Positions 23,498 through 35,325 of a stretch of DNA of 64,000 nucleotides are shown piece after piece. Where the stretch lies: NCBI GenBank assembly GCA_033239125.1, contig BSWB01000003.1:112736320-112800319 (forward strand). Direction: 5' to 3'. The DNA is from Fagopyrum homotropicum (lineage: Eukaryota > Streptophyta > Magnoliopsida > Caryophyllales > Polygonaceae). Every line of letters starts with the position of its first letter. Within the stretch, counting starts at the first letter, position 1. Both the position numbers and the translations under genes were made by a program. Below the pieces are notes generated by a model. It searched no databases. It was not told where the DNA came from and saw only the letters and a list, made by a program, of their open reading frames with translations.

Positions 23498-25060
23498 TGA
23501 AATGCCCCTAATATAAGGTACGTTTTATATAAATATATATTTTTTTTAATATTTTTAATATCATAAATATTTTACGTTAATATTTTATATCGTAAAAGAT
23601 ACTTTACGAGTATATATTTTATAAATATCGAGACACATTCATTTGGATAACGGGTTTTGGGAAAACTCTAAGTGAAGTACAACCCAAACTCGAGTTGGGA
23701 TTACATAAGTCACTTCTACACATATTGGATGGTGTTTGTGATAATATAGTATATATATTTGTTGCTTGTGTGATCTTTTACTTGTTTAGGTCGTTTGTGA
23801 GTTGACGTTGTCGTTTTGGCTTTAAGCCTGCTGAGGAAGATTTATCGAGACAAGTACCTGTAAGTTTTTTTTTTTTATAATGACTTAAGCTCCCAACGGC
23901 GGAGTTGGCTTCTCTTGATGAACTGTAGCGAGAGCTAGCTGATGGTGGTGGTGGCGATGGCGGACGTGGTCTGCTCTGGTGGCGGAAGTGGTTTAAAGGT
24001 TGATGGTTGGAGGGATCGCATGTCCGTATTTCTCCTAGGCGGCGTCTAGGCGACTTTGGGGCGGTTCTCTAGCCATCTCCAGTAAGCTACGGGGGTTGTG
24101 ATGGCTCCACTTGGTTGCTTGAAGTGAGGTTACCCCTAGCTGGGGCTAGCTTCGGCGTTGGCTCCCTGGTGACTTTGGTGGAGGTCGATAAACAAAGAGG
24201 GGGGGTTGGGGTTGTTGCTCCTTGCTGAATCCAGAGAGGATTGAAGGGATGAGTGTGGAGAGGGAAGAGGTGAAGAGGGAGAAGAAGTTGAGGAAGGTGG
24301 GTCGACCCAGTTGTTGGATGGGTTGATGTGATTGAGAAAATAGAGTGAGAGGTGATGACCGCGAGTGAAGGAAGAGATAAGAAGAGAGTATGGGGATGAG
24401 ATTGAGGAGGGTAGTAGGTGTAGATTGCAAGGGGTACCTAAGGGCTCGAAGGGGGACAATGAAGGTGTTGACAAAAGGGCTAGGTCGGTTATAATAGGAG
24501 GCTAGGTGCAAGCTAACTAAGGCAATAAGGGGTGTGGTTGGATAAAGGCTGTAAGGGTGAGGAGTGGTGAGTCGGAAAGGAAGGGCCGCGGGTTAGAGGA
24601 GGTGGAACCAGGGGTGCATAGTGCTAGACCAGGCTAGGATGGGCCACTAAGGGGAAATGGATGGAGCCAAGTGGGGTGTGTAAGACGCCGGTGGGGTTGA
24701 TGGCGCCAAGGAGGCCGGACGGGGTGTCTAGTGGTGCTAGATGGCTCCAAAAGGGGTTAATGACGGGGCTGGAGGAGAAGGAAAACAAAAAGAGAGGAAA
24801 GAGAAAAAAGAAAAGAATAAAGAAAATGGAAAAAATAAAATTGAAAATTGAAAAGAAAGTAATTCGATAAAAAATATTCAGAATGGAATTTTTGGATCGG
24901 AAAATAATCTGATCTTTTCCGTAAAAAATAATATACGGAAAATTATACTTAAATAAATAGATATATATATTTTGTAAAAATATAGTTTAAGATATCAAAC
25001 ACGTAAAATATTAGGGTATTAAAATAATAGTAAAATGCACCTTATTTTTGGGGCATTTCA
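23498..25060. repeat. Solo-LTR-like repeat, ends TGAAATGCCCC / GGGGCATTTCA
   Basis: 1563 bp with 11-bp inverted ends and further similarity inside both ends (ATAAGGTRC; AATATTTTACGT). It shares its right end with 13691-14721. A G-rich middle (24136-24780) has repeated GGCGCC and GGTTGATGG units. A block at 23850-23875 (GACAAGTACCTGTAAG) recalls Tekay-like LTRs. The flanking pentamers TCAAC and AAACT do not match, so it may be truncated or not a clean solo LTR. Confidence 0.5.
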
Positions 25061-25793
25061 AAACTTTCCCCTTTTTGTGTAATCCGTCCCTAGGAGCAGG
25101 TTTGTGTGTTGAGGTCGTCATTGGCAAGACTTCTCAATCATCTCATTTGTTGGAAACTTGACTATTATGTACCTTAACCTCGAAATTCCAAGGTTAAAAG
25201 ACATATGAAGTTGTTGTATTGCATATTTGCATTGTTGTAGATACAACGATGGGGTTAGCTTCTCTTCCAAGTGCATCAGAAAAAATTATTTGTGCAATCT
25301 AAGAGCAGTGGAAAAAACATCAATGCACCAAATGGGAGCTCTTTTTTGTTGATACTTGTATTGTTCTTCTAAGTGTTGGTGAAGGAACTAGCAAAGCTTC
25401 TAGTAGTTGATAATCTTGAACTATACTATTTTATGTTATTGTTTTTATCTTGGTTGCTTGTAAATCAACTTATATGAGAGTTTGTTAAAGAAAATTTTGT
25501 GTTGCTTTCTAAACCTCGAATTCATATTGTCGATTTGGTTATTGATGTAAGTTGATTTATTTTATTCATATAATTGCATTATATTTTGCATTAATTTGTT
25601 TGTGAGTTATTTTTGTAATATTTATTTTTTAGAAAATTAATAAAATTCTATGGCATTTTTCAAACGCCGTGGAAGTTCTAATACGTCAACAACGTCAATT
25701 AAGACGGTGTTACGGAACGGCGTTTTTAAAAACACCGTTATAGGTTCCAATGACATTTTTCAAACGACGTGAAAGACCATATATGTACTAGTG
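25061..25793. mobile_element. CACTA-type element end, fragment
   Basis: The right end is TACTAGTG (TAGTG at 25789-25793), the complement of a CACTA terminus. Just inside lie inverted subterminal units such as AAACGCCGT, AACGGCGTT, ACACCGTT and AAACGACGT, typical of En/Spm-like elements. No left CACTA end or transposase frame is visible. Confidence 0.45.
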
Positions 25794-27380
25794 GAATGTC
25801 TTTATTGTTTAATGTCACCCTTGTGATTATAAGACAATTTATCCCCTCATATCGTTTACCTTAGGTGAACGAGAACTAAAGTCGAACCACCATTGAAGAA
25901 CCGATAGGTGAATAAAAAGTACTCTAGAAGGGGATGGGGGGGGGGTTAATAGAGTATGGGAACTTTTCGCAAGGCGTTGAAACCAATTTCAAGGGCCTTG
26001 ATGTTGATCTGAGTTCTTTGTGATACTTTGATTTCAAGGGCTTTGAAACAACTTTCAAGGGCCTTGACTTTGTACTCATGCAAAACAAAGTTAGTCACAA
26101 TAAAACAAGATATAGTGCGGAATGTAAAAGATCGACACAAGGATATGTTTATGAAGTTCGGCTCTAAATAGCCTACTCTCCGTCCCAGGGTATAGCCTTA
26201 GGATCTAACTATCTATTATCAGCTTCAAAGAGTCCTAGATACAAACTAGAAGAAATCCCCTTCTTCTCTCACTGTAGCCAATGTTACGATCTAGCTCCAA
26301 CTCTTCACCTTGCTATAATAGCCTAGTTACTTCGCAGAGTAATACACACTCTAGTATAACACTCTTTAGATATACCAATGGAGCTCTCTCGAGTTTTATC
26401 TCTCTCTAGGGGATAAAGATTTTTAGAGAAAGAGAGAAAGAAAAACTATTTGATCGAATGAGTATGTTTTGGATCGCTTGAAGACTATTGATGTTTCCGT
26501 GTAAGCTTTTGTACTTGTTCTTCAATCGCCATCTTCATTTATAGCCTTCTATGGGGAGGTCTTCTAACCGTTGGAAAGATGACCGTTTGAAGATCACTCT
26601 TCTTCTCCATGAAGATCACCTCTTGGTTGAGATGAGATAGACGTTGTGGATCTTCATCTCTTGAGAACACGTTGATCTCTCGCTCCTTGATCTTCTCGTA
26701 TTTGTTGTAACAATATCAAACTCCATAGGAGAGAATCTTCGTGCTATTCGGTTGAGGATCTTTGTAAGATCTTTATTGGCTGGTCGAGATCTTCACTTGA
26801 TCATATCTTCTTGTTTGAGCAAATCTCTCGTAGAAGATCTTCTTAGTGATTTGAAATCTTTTTAGCGTGCAGCCTTGACTTCTTTGTTCCCTTGGAATTC
26901 ATTTCAAGGCCTTGACTTCTTTTGAACACCGTCTTCCAAGGTCCTTTGAAGTCGCTTGCAAAACCTGCACTTTATTTAATCCAAACCACCAAATCAAACC
27001 AAGCAACTCGATATATAATCAATAAATTGTTAGTGTATCAAACTACTTCATTTGTGTTGAAATCTTCCATCATCAACACCTGTATAACTTTATAATCAAG
27101 GTGGAATTTTCAACCATGATTGTGCATAATTTATTCCAACATTGTCATGATTCATTACACTCTTTGAGCATGATATCAATCTTGATTCAGCATGAGTGTT
27201 TCCTAGATTCTAGATTTTTTATATCTTGAATTATCATAATTTTCCTATGTTTGAACCCTTTGCATTAACCAAACCCCTCTTCTTTTACACCCTTTTGCTT
27301 AAAAAACTAAACTTGTTAATTGGAGTCAATTTTCTACCTAGTCTTTGTGGAATTCTACCTTCATATTAATCGTCTATTAA
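25794..27380. repeat. Unclassified LTR-like repeat with CAAGGGCCTTG palindromes
   Basis: A/T-rich DNA with a G-run (25931-25943). The palindrome TTTCAAGGGCCTTGA or near versions occurs at about 25988, 26034, 26056, 26906 and 26939. There is no domain-bearing frame. The block GTTCGGCTCTAAATAGCC (near 26158) is reminiscent of plant LTR sequences, but I cannot set borders or lineage. Confidence 0.35.
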
Positions 27381-27651
27381 AACAATGCCCTTGCGGGTGT
27401 TTTTTCGGACATACTACGCAAACATCATAGGGCGTGCAAGGATGTATCATGCAATTCTTGAGGCCTATGGTGTGAAGCCAAAACTCGTATTTTTAGTGTG
27501 TTTTGCTCTAAACCACCTACAAAAACAATGAGAGAGGAAAGTAGACATCTATATGGAAATGAAAGCATATGATCTATGTTTGGATGCCTACATGCTATCA
27601 AAGTACCTCATACTTAGCTCTTGTTTGTTCGAAGCAAGAACTAACACAAAG
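27381..27651 (-). mobile_element. Fragment C: Athila-like 3' LTR end and first internal bases
   Basis: GCTATCA (to 27600) is followed by AAGTACCTCATACTTAGC, the Athila LTR/PPT junction pattern also seen at 15364, 32573 and 37154. Element A begins at 27652, so A appears to have inserted into this element. The upstream part of the LTR is not recognisable. Confidence 0.45.
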
Positions 27652-28362
27652 TGATGCGGCGTTGCTACCGTAGTTTCCCGATCTAAATTGAAATCCACAA
27701 ATTGACGACAGAAGGAATCTCGGTGGCAAATCTCAGACGAGATTTGTATGATAAGGCCGAGATTCTTGAAAACTCAAAAAATAAGAACGTGATTAATATG
27801 GATGATAATGGTAAGATAAAGAAGATGATTAATGGACTAAAATTGATCGAAATATAGGAAGATAGAACCAAGATAGAAACTTGCAAAGAATCTTGACCAA
27901 TTGGATCAAAACCCTCAACAAAGAGTTACCTTAACCTTTCCTTCTTCAACCTTACACAAGCCTTCTAAATAAGACAAGCACAAGGAGAGACTAGTTTGAC
28001 TAGTAACAACAATCTTCAAGAAGATTAACACACAACAGAACAACCTAGAAAGGACTCACAACTATTCAATCAAGACTCTCTTTTTGATTGAATGAAAAAT
28101 AATAAAAATAAACTTCATAAATAAAGCAACGAGTATCTCACAATGTATGTGGAAATCAATAATCAAATTCAACTTCTTAAAATCTCGACCAGATAAAGAC
28201 TAAAGTAATACTACAAAATAGAGGATAAAAGATAAAAACCTTTAGAATGTTTAGAGCTTTAAAGGTATAAAATAACTAACTATAATCTTATATATATTCA
28301 ATATAAATCTCGACAAGATTGACCAATATCTCGGCTCGAACTTGGTGGGGCCGAGATCTCCA
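27652..28362 (-). repeat. 3' LTR of CRM/Reina-style element A
   Basis: It starts TGATGCGG and ends GATCTCCA on the plus strand, about 711 bp, and is similar to 57357-58137 and 12628-13464. A 19-base purine run on the minus strand follows at once. Palindromic-module sites of the ATCTCGG version lie at 27718-27775 and 28308-28358. Confidence 0.65.
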
Positions 28363-29009
28363 TTTTCTCTCCTTTCTTCCTAGATCATCTTCACACATGT
28401 ATGACTCCTCCACTATAGATATCAATGTAAGTGAATGAATAGTAGGAGATGTTAATGATGGTCCCACATCATACTCCCTATCTTCAAGAGGATTCATCCT
28501 CAAATCCACACCATGCTCATTACTTGTCTCATAAGGACTCAAGTGTTCTTATGGTAAAAACTTTGATTTCCTTGACTTTCTTGGAGGATCTCTCAAACTT
28601 TGCACCACTCTTGGCTTAAAAATTTTCACCATAATTTGCAATAGTGGGGAATCTCGGTCAAAAATCTCGGGCGAGATTTCTATTAGTGGGGCCGAGATTT
28701 CTACTGGAGGTCTATCTCATCTTTGATGGTGAAAGTTGGATATACTCAGGAAACCTATCTTTCCTTGGCTGCAACCACAGTAGATCTCATGGATCGAGTA
28801 GAAATTCGTTGTGCACTTGACTAGCCTTCGATGCAACTAGCTTCACTTCTTCCTCTAGCCTCTTGCGTGATTCCTCATGCATCTCCTTAAGAGTGTCCTC
28901 TTGTTTTCCTACAATGAAATCAACTCGCTCCTCTAAAGGCAACGGGATAAGATCAGAGAAAGTTAAGAAAAATAGCTTAACTACATAGTCACGATAGTTC
29001 AAGGCTAGA
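28363..29009 (-). pseudogene. Element A: PPT and degraded end of pol
   Basis: After the purine-rich tract (28363-28385) this stretch matches 58138-58800 of element B. The minus-strand frame 28787-29002 (blocks PLPLEERVDFIVGKQ and LKEMHEESRKRLEEE) resembles the C-terminal end of a Ty3/Gypsy integrase; the similarity is weak. It breaks off at the pentamer CTAGA, duplicated at 56834-56838 by insertion of element D. Confidence 0.5.
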
Positions 29010-32000
29010 TGTTCGCTCTTAGACGTGTGTGATGTAACATCCGGCTTTTTTTCGAGTCACCGCCCCCTTGGTGACGTTGATCCGCGGTCGCGGCCAAACG
29101 CTTTTGCCGCGGTAGCGGCAGGGTCAAGCCGCGGGTGCGGCTTACCCCATATCGCGTACGATATGTTTTTAACCGTTTAATCTTCTTTCCTTTCTTAGAA
29201 GATCCGATCCTGTATCTTTTGGGCCGTCTTTCCTCTATCTTCTAAACCTAATTCCTGACCTTCCTTTCTTTTCCCAACCATACTCTTTATATTCCCACAT
29301 TCTCTTTTGTTTTCTTCTTCTTGCTTACGTTCTTCTTCAACCTCGAGCTAAGCTGCAACCTTTCTGTGCGAACCTCTATAGAAACTTTGTAAGTTCTTCA
29401 TCCCCTCGTCTCTCTTTCGTTCTTGAAACTGTGTTGTACGTTTCTTCTTCTCCTCCTTCTTCTTTTCTTCTTTCTCCTTCTTAGCATGAATCAAGATTGA
29501 GTCTTGATCCTTGTTTATCCTTTGTTGGTTGCTGCATATGTGTTCTAGGCTCCTTTGGTTGAGTGTTGTTGTGTGAAGATTAAAGTGGAAGCTTTGGTCT
29601 TCTTGGTGTGCTTCTGCCGTCGAAGAAGATCCCGACGTCCCGCTTTTGTCATCTTGCTGCCCCCGCAACTGCAAGCTTCCACCCCCGCGACCTCACCTCC
29701 GATGCCTCTCCCGCGGCTCCTTGTCGCCGCCCCCGCGGCCTCTGCTATCTAAAGCCTCCCACGCGCCTCCTTGTCGCCGACCCCGCGGCCTCTATTGTCT
29801 GAAGCAGCCCCTGCGCCTCTATTCTTTTGCGGTCGCGCCTTTTTTGCAGTGACTACCGTCTTTGGTAAGTCACTTCCATCCCTTTCCTCCTTAAAACTTT
29901 CCTGGATTTAGATCATGCTAGGCTGGACCTAGATGAACTAGGGTGAATGTCAGTTAGTGGCTTGTGGGTCCTTATGAGTTGGTTATGGTTTGTGGACCTT
30001 GAGCTTGTGCTGTTGACGTTGTTCCTTGAGAACCTTGAGACTAGGAATCGTTCTTCCTAGCATGTTAAAGCTCTGTTAGAAATCATCGAGACTAGAAGTA
30101 GGAACCTTTTAGCACGTTGCGGTAGGCCTTGTAGAGGTCAATGAGACTAGAAGTGTGTAGACTTCTAGCATTCGGATTGTTTCTGATTCGTGATGCCTTG
30201 TCTGAGCAGATATAGATCTTTTCCTATGGGAAGCTGAGCAGCTTAGCTGAATCTTGAGTTACCTTTGATCCAGGTAAGTCCCTTGGACTTACTTAGCTGC
30301 ATTTTGGGTATTGGTTTGACTATATTGGTGGTGTTTGTTTACTTTATCCCTATAACGGTAAACCGGACTATGACGACCTTATACCGTAATTGGCACTAGT
30401 GTATTATAACCGGGCGGTGACCACTTGTTCAGTTCTACAGGAGACTGGGAGGTGCTCTTGCGACCAAACCCACAAGTAATGGATAGATGCATCTGATCTA
30501 TTCTTGTCGGTAACGGGAACGGAGGCGAGTTTCAAGAGATTCTCATGCCACAAAAGAAGTTGAATTAGTAAGTAGCAACTTATATTAAGATAATAATCGG
30601 GTTTGTGTGTTGAGCATGCTATGTGTTTATATTCCTATATGTGTCTATGCCTTTGTTGTCTTTCAGATATCTAGAATATTAGCTAACAGTTTATACCGTC
30701 GCTGTAGATGCCCGAGTGATCTGGACGGAGTGGTCAGCTGGGGTTTCGGTACATTATAGGACGGGATCAAGGTTTATATTTAAGTTGTTGTCTTTTTCAG
30801 TTTGTTGTTGGACTCGGTTGAGAGTCTTTCGCTTTCCTTTTGTCATACCTTTTGACATTTTATCTTTGGGTTTTCATTTATTTGTGCTTACTTTGAGCGT
30901 CGGTACCCATTGTGAGATCCTAGCCCTTAACGCTCTAAGTTCCTAGAACTTGGGGTGTTACATGTGAATAATGAACGAAAATAAGCTTTAAATTTGTACA
31001 TGAAATAAAAATCCAAGCAAATCAGCGAACCCTCAATGTACGGATCAATCGCAGCAAAAGCAATTGTTTCAGGGTTGATCAGAGGGACTATGGTGAAATC
31101 AAGCAGTATATATCAAATCTAGGTTAGATCTTTGTAAATATCAATGTAAAGAACAATAAGCAACGAATTGTATGACAATTAGGGAAAGAATGCATATTCT
31201 AGAGATCAAAGTATCCGGTTTTAGTTTCGATTCAAGACTTCTAAAGATCTATGGACAAAGTTGGGATTGCTAAGGAAAGATGTTTTTAAGGTGGGATAGA
31301 TTACGTGGGAGGTCTCACTATCCACTAATCCCAAACCAAAGCTCCTATTATAGGGTAAGTCTCAAGGATTTAAGGTAAGAAACTATAATCTCAAACCAAC
31401 AACTCAACCTAAGGGAATAGAACTAACCTTTACCGGGTAAGTCTTAGGTTAAATCACAAAGGCAAGAAGAAGGCACACTCAAACCTAATAAAGGATAAAC
31501 CTTTATTACCTAGAACTCATCATCTTTGGAAACTAAGAAAGGGAATCACCGGGTAAGTATCTTCCCAAACTTAGATATAAGCTTGAAAGGTTGAACAAGG
31601 CTAGGATTTGAGCAATCTAAAACCTAAGCTTAAGGATATAACATGAACGGATAAACAGGGAAAATCTCGGGATGTTCTTGCTCAAATCTCGGCCGAGATT
31701 CTTGAGAACAAGCCAAGATTTGGTAACTACGTAGGTTAAAGACAACCTTCAACATTCAATCTAAATAAAGGTTCATTCTATCATCATCTATACCACAACC
31801 ATCAACCAATCACCCTAGAATCGCAAGAGTTTTAGCCAACAACACACATATTCAAATCAACAAAGATATATGATATCAAATAACTCATAAAACCAAAATA
31901 ACCAAGAGAAGGACAAGAAATACTTAGCAAATGGTCTTCAATAATCAAAGTGTAACAAAGCAACAACAAATTTCCAACCTTGTGTTCGAAAGAAATGAAA

Positions 32001-32572
32001 TCTAAAAACTAAGTATTACCCTCCGAGAATCTTCACGAATCTCTCATTCCTCAATGTGTTGCAACTAAGAATATAATCTCATATCACTTGATGTTGTAAA
32101 CCTTCTCAAACTGTTGTTGATGTTCTTCTATGTGTTATAACGTGCCTCTTTTCGCTGCAACCATTCTCCCACTTTGTAATAAAATCTAGGGTTTGAAGAC
32201 TCCGGGCCATGAGCCATTTTTCACAAATCTCAGTTGAGCCCGATAATAATCTCGGCCGAGATTTATATGGGCCAACCGAGATTATTCTCTGTTACGTGTT
32301 TCCCTTAGCTCCTTGCTTGCACTCCTTTTCTATCTTCTTTTTGATGATCATTTGCTCTCCGTTTAAGCTTCAAAGTGATCCATTTTGATCTCTCTTTTGA
32401 TCCAAAATGTATCAAAATTCCTACAATTGTAACAAAACTATGTGTAGACATCATTTCTAACAAAGTAGGCAAATATAAGCTCAAATGCATTGAATATATG
32501 TCTATGCATGCCAAACAAAGGGAAAAATTGTCTATATGCATGCCTATACTAAGGTCATAATTCATGTCATCA
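29010..32572 (-). repeat. 3' LTR of element D, interrupted
   Basis: It begins TGTTCGCTCTTAG on the plus strand, like the LTRs of F and G read on this strand, and ends GTCATCA at 32572. Removing the solo LTR 29033-30962 with one TGTGA leaves about 1628 bp. Palindromic modules of the AATCTCGGCCGAGATT version occur at 31660-31712 and 32220-32292. Repeated GGGTAAGTCT-like blocks between 31370 and 31560 are shared with E, F and G. Confidence 0.8.
29033..30962 (+). mobile_element. Solo LTR, Tekay-like, in element D's LTR
   Basis: 1930 bp, TGTAACATCC to GGGGTGTTACA, flanked by TGTGA (29028-29032 and 30963-30967). The ends match the Tekay-type LTR of 7456-10231 read in its sense direction, hence plus orientation. 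Two GC-rich blocks (29079-29146 and 29640-29840) repeat CCGCGG/GCGGC units. Frames in the second block are short and low in complexity, so I call no gene. Confidence 0.88.
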
Positions 32573-32620
32573 GAATACCCTATACTTGCCTCTTGCTTGT
32601 CCCTAAGTAAGGTTCAAACT
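32573..32620 (-). other. Element D polypurine tract and upstream stem-loop
   Basis: On the minus strand AAGTATAGGGTATTC abuts the 3' LTR. At 32594-32609 a degraded stem-loop (TACTTA-GGGA-CAAGCA in sense) occupies the same place as intact versions in F, E and the fragment at 15364. Confidence 0.7.
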
Positions 32621-33712
32621 TAAGGTACAAGATGATATGGATTATGCATATGCAAAAACAAAGAAAAACAACAACATTTTTGTGGTGCTTCTATTCATAG
32701 ATCACCCTTAGAGAATGTTTCATAGCTCATAGTAATCATCATATGATCAAAGAGAAGAATAGGCATGGAAAGGATAATCACACTTTACCTGAAATCATAA
32801 CATGCATAGCAAAATACAATTTATCAAAATCAATAATGAGAAATCCAATTTAAACCACCTAGTCAAAACACATGTGTTAGAAGTTCTTAAGGGCTTTCAA
32901 ATAAAGGCCAAGAAATCTGTTATGGGTGGGATGCATTTAATATATGTGGTGCAAATCCACAAAAAGGGAAATAACTCCACAACAACAATAATAACTCAAC
33001 ATCTACCAAAATAAGCACTTATACACTTCTTCTTTTTTTCACTTGAAAACATGACATAGGTGCACAAAAGTTGAAACCTTGGAGATCAGCAAGCCTCATG
33101 TTTTATTGAGGTGCCTCAAACCGGATGCACATAACATGACCCGTTAGGACTATTGATCAATTAGACTTTGGTAAGATACAAACACCCAGCTATGTGAATG
33201 GTACCGAGTTACTCCTCATCATGATCAACATCCCCAAACCTATTTTTCTAACACATACTTCACTTTTCCAACTTCACTTCACATAGCTTTTATAGTAACA
33301 TGCTTCCTAATTTTCGGATAGATAAAGGGAGACAAATATATATATGAGGTGCTAACATGATCAAGATGAAGAAAGAAAAGAAATTTAATTGCCTTAATCA
33401 ATCCAAAAATATGTGTAAGAACTTATCATACGGTTTCAACCTTCAAATTTCAACATGATTTAGATAAAAGCAAATTAGTATCATGCATGAAAAAAACAAA
33501 GTATTCAAATCCTACATATGTCATAAAACATAAATGTGTGACATAAAATCCAAAATGTAGTGCAATAGACATAAAAGCAATGTATCATAATGGTATCAGT
33601 TATTACAGACATTCTCCACCCCATACTTAAAATACACATTGTCCCTAATGTGTATAAAAAAGAAAAGGAAGAAAACTCACAATGTCTCATAAAAAGGATA
33701 ATAATAAGATAA

Positions 33713-34668
33713 TCATGGAAGCATCTGATCACATATCTGGTGGTGGCGGGGCGGGAATGGGAAATAAGCAAGATCAAATTCCCGGCCGAACTGTTGGTGG
33801 TAGATGTCCTTCATCATCCGGTATGCCTGATACGTTGTGCCTCGAAAGGTGTCGAGGTGCTGATCAATACGCCTAATGTCACCCTGAATAGCCCGAACCG
33901 ATGTCTCCATGGTCTCCATCCTAACACTAAAACTCCTCATCATATTGGGGAGCTCATCTATATTAAATCTGTATCGAGACCCTCGCCGAGGTGGGTGAGA
34001 GGTCGACTATCTCACCCTCCTCACCGGCACCTTCTGCCTCCAAATCCCGTGTCAGCGTCCCTAATGATAGGATCCTCATTTGCAGACTTGTCGTCAACCT
34101 CCTCAACAGCTCTACTAGGACCAACAGTATATGTCCTAGTGTCCATAGCAGCAGTACCATCAACATTATTATTAGTACTCTCAACTGGTGCATCATCAGA
34201 ACCACCATGCATCTCCTACAAAAATCTTACTCCAGTTCCTCTTATCTCTAATGGTGTAGGCGCTCTTCCAAGGGATTTCCCTAACATTCTTCTTCTCCCA
34301 AGGCATGGCCACATAAGGAGCACCAAGGCCTTGGGAATCATAATACCATGAGAAATGAACAATTGAAGACCTAGAGGTTGAGCCTCTGCAGCTAAGGTAC
34401 ATGCTGAATAGTCTAGTCATATAGTCTTAGCAATATGAGTCACTAAAGCTCCAACAAATATCACCCTTAGACTTGTTAGCAATCTTACCTAAACTGTCGG
34501 CCAACAATGTAACAGTATCTAGCATAGTATCTGTAACCATGCACCATTAAATAAAAAGCTCATCTGCCTTCATCTTCTGAGGAGTCTCGGTCCGAACAAG
34601 CATAGTTTCACTCCAGATCCTATAATCTAACTTAAAGGACAAATTATAGATGTTTTAGTCCTTAGAAT
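33713..34668 (-). pseudogene. ATHILA ORF1-like protein, C-terminal half (element D)
   Basis: Degraded minus-strand frames match the second half of the better preserved ORF1 of F (50060-51493): the block GLGAPYVAMPWEKK corresponds to GLGTPYVALPWETK, and the 33713-33943 frame corresponds to F's Gln/Met-rich C-terminus. It joins 44190-44688 across the solo LTR inserted at AGAAT. The function of ATHILA ORF1 proteins is unknown to me; they sit in the env position after pol. Confidence 0.7.
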
Positions 34669-35325
34669 TGTAACACCCCGGATTCTCGGAATCCGGGATA
34701 TTACTAGTTAGGACCTCACAATGGGTCCCGACCTCAGTTTGACAACAATATTACTAGGATCTTGCAACAAGACACAAATAAGAAAACCGAAATTCATAAA
34801 GATGTGTTTTTAACGGATGAATGCAACAAGGTCTAACAGCCTATAATACTTAAACAAAGGGAAAAGACTAACTGTCTTAACAAAAGGAAAGAACGACAAA
34901 GCAACAACCCAACCCCCACTCTAAGGAGTACATAGAGCCGGCTGACCACTACTTCCGGATCACCCAGCTGTTACTCTAACCTGCGGTAAATCTAAAAACA
35001 CAACAAAATAACCATTAACTAGCTATCTAAACATTAGAAGAAAAATAATAGCACACACACACATAGCAATAATAAACACCCATCATGCTTTCAAACAAAT
35101 CCATTTATTATCTTCATTTAAGTCATTCACTCTTACTAATGATACTTATTTTGTGACACGAGGAATTCCCAAACCTCACCTTCGCCCCCGTGCACCCATC
35201 AGGAATGGATCCGATGCATCTCACCGTGTACCTGTATGGTCTGGGTATAGAGAACCTCCCAGTCTCCTGGCACAGCTGGGCAGTGATGTCACGGCCCATT
35301 ATACATACACTTGGGCCTTAACACA

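Noticed and set aside
33740..34351. 203-codon plus-strand open frame
   Set aside because: Antisense to the degraded ORF1 of element D.
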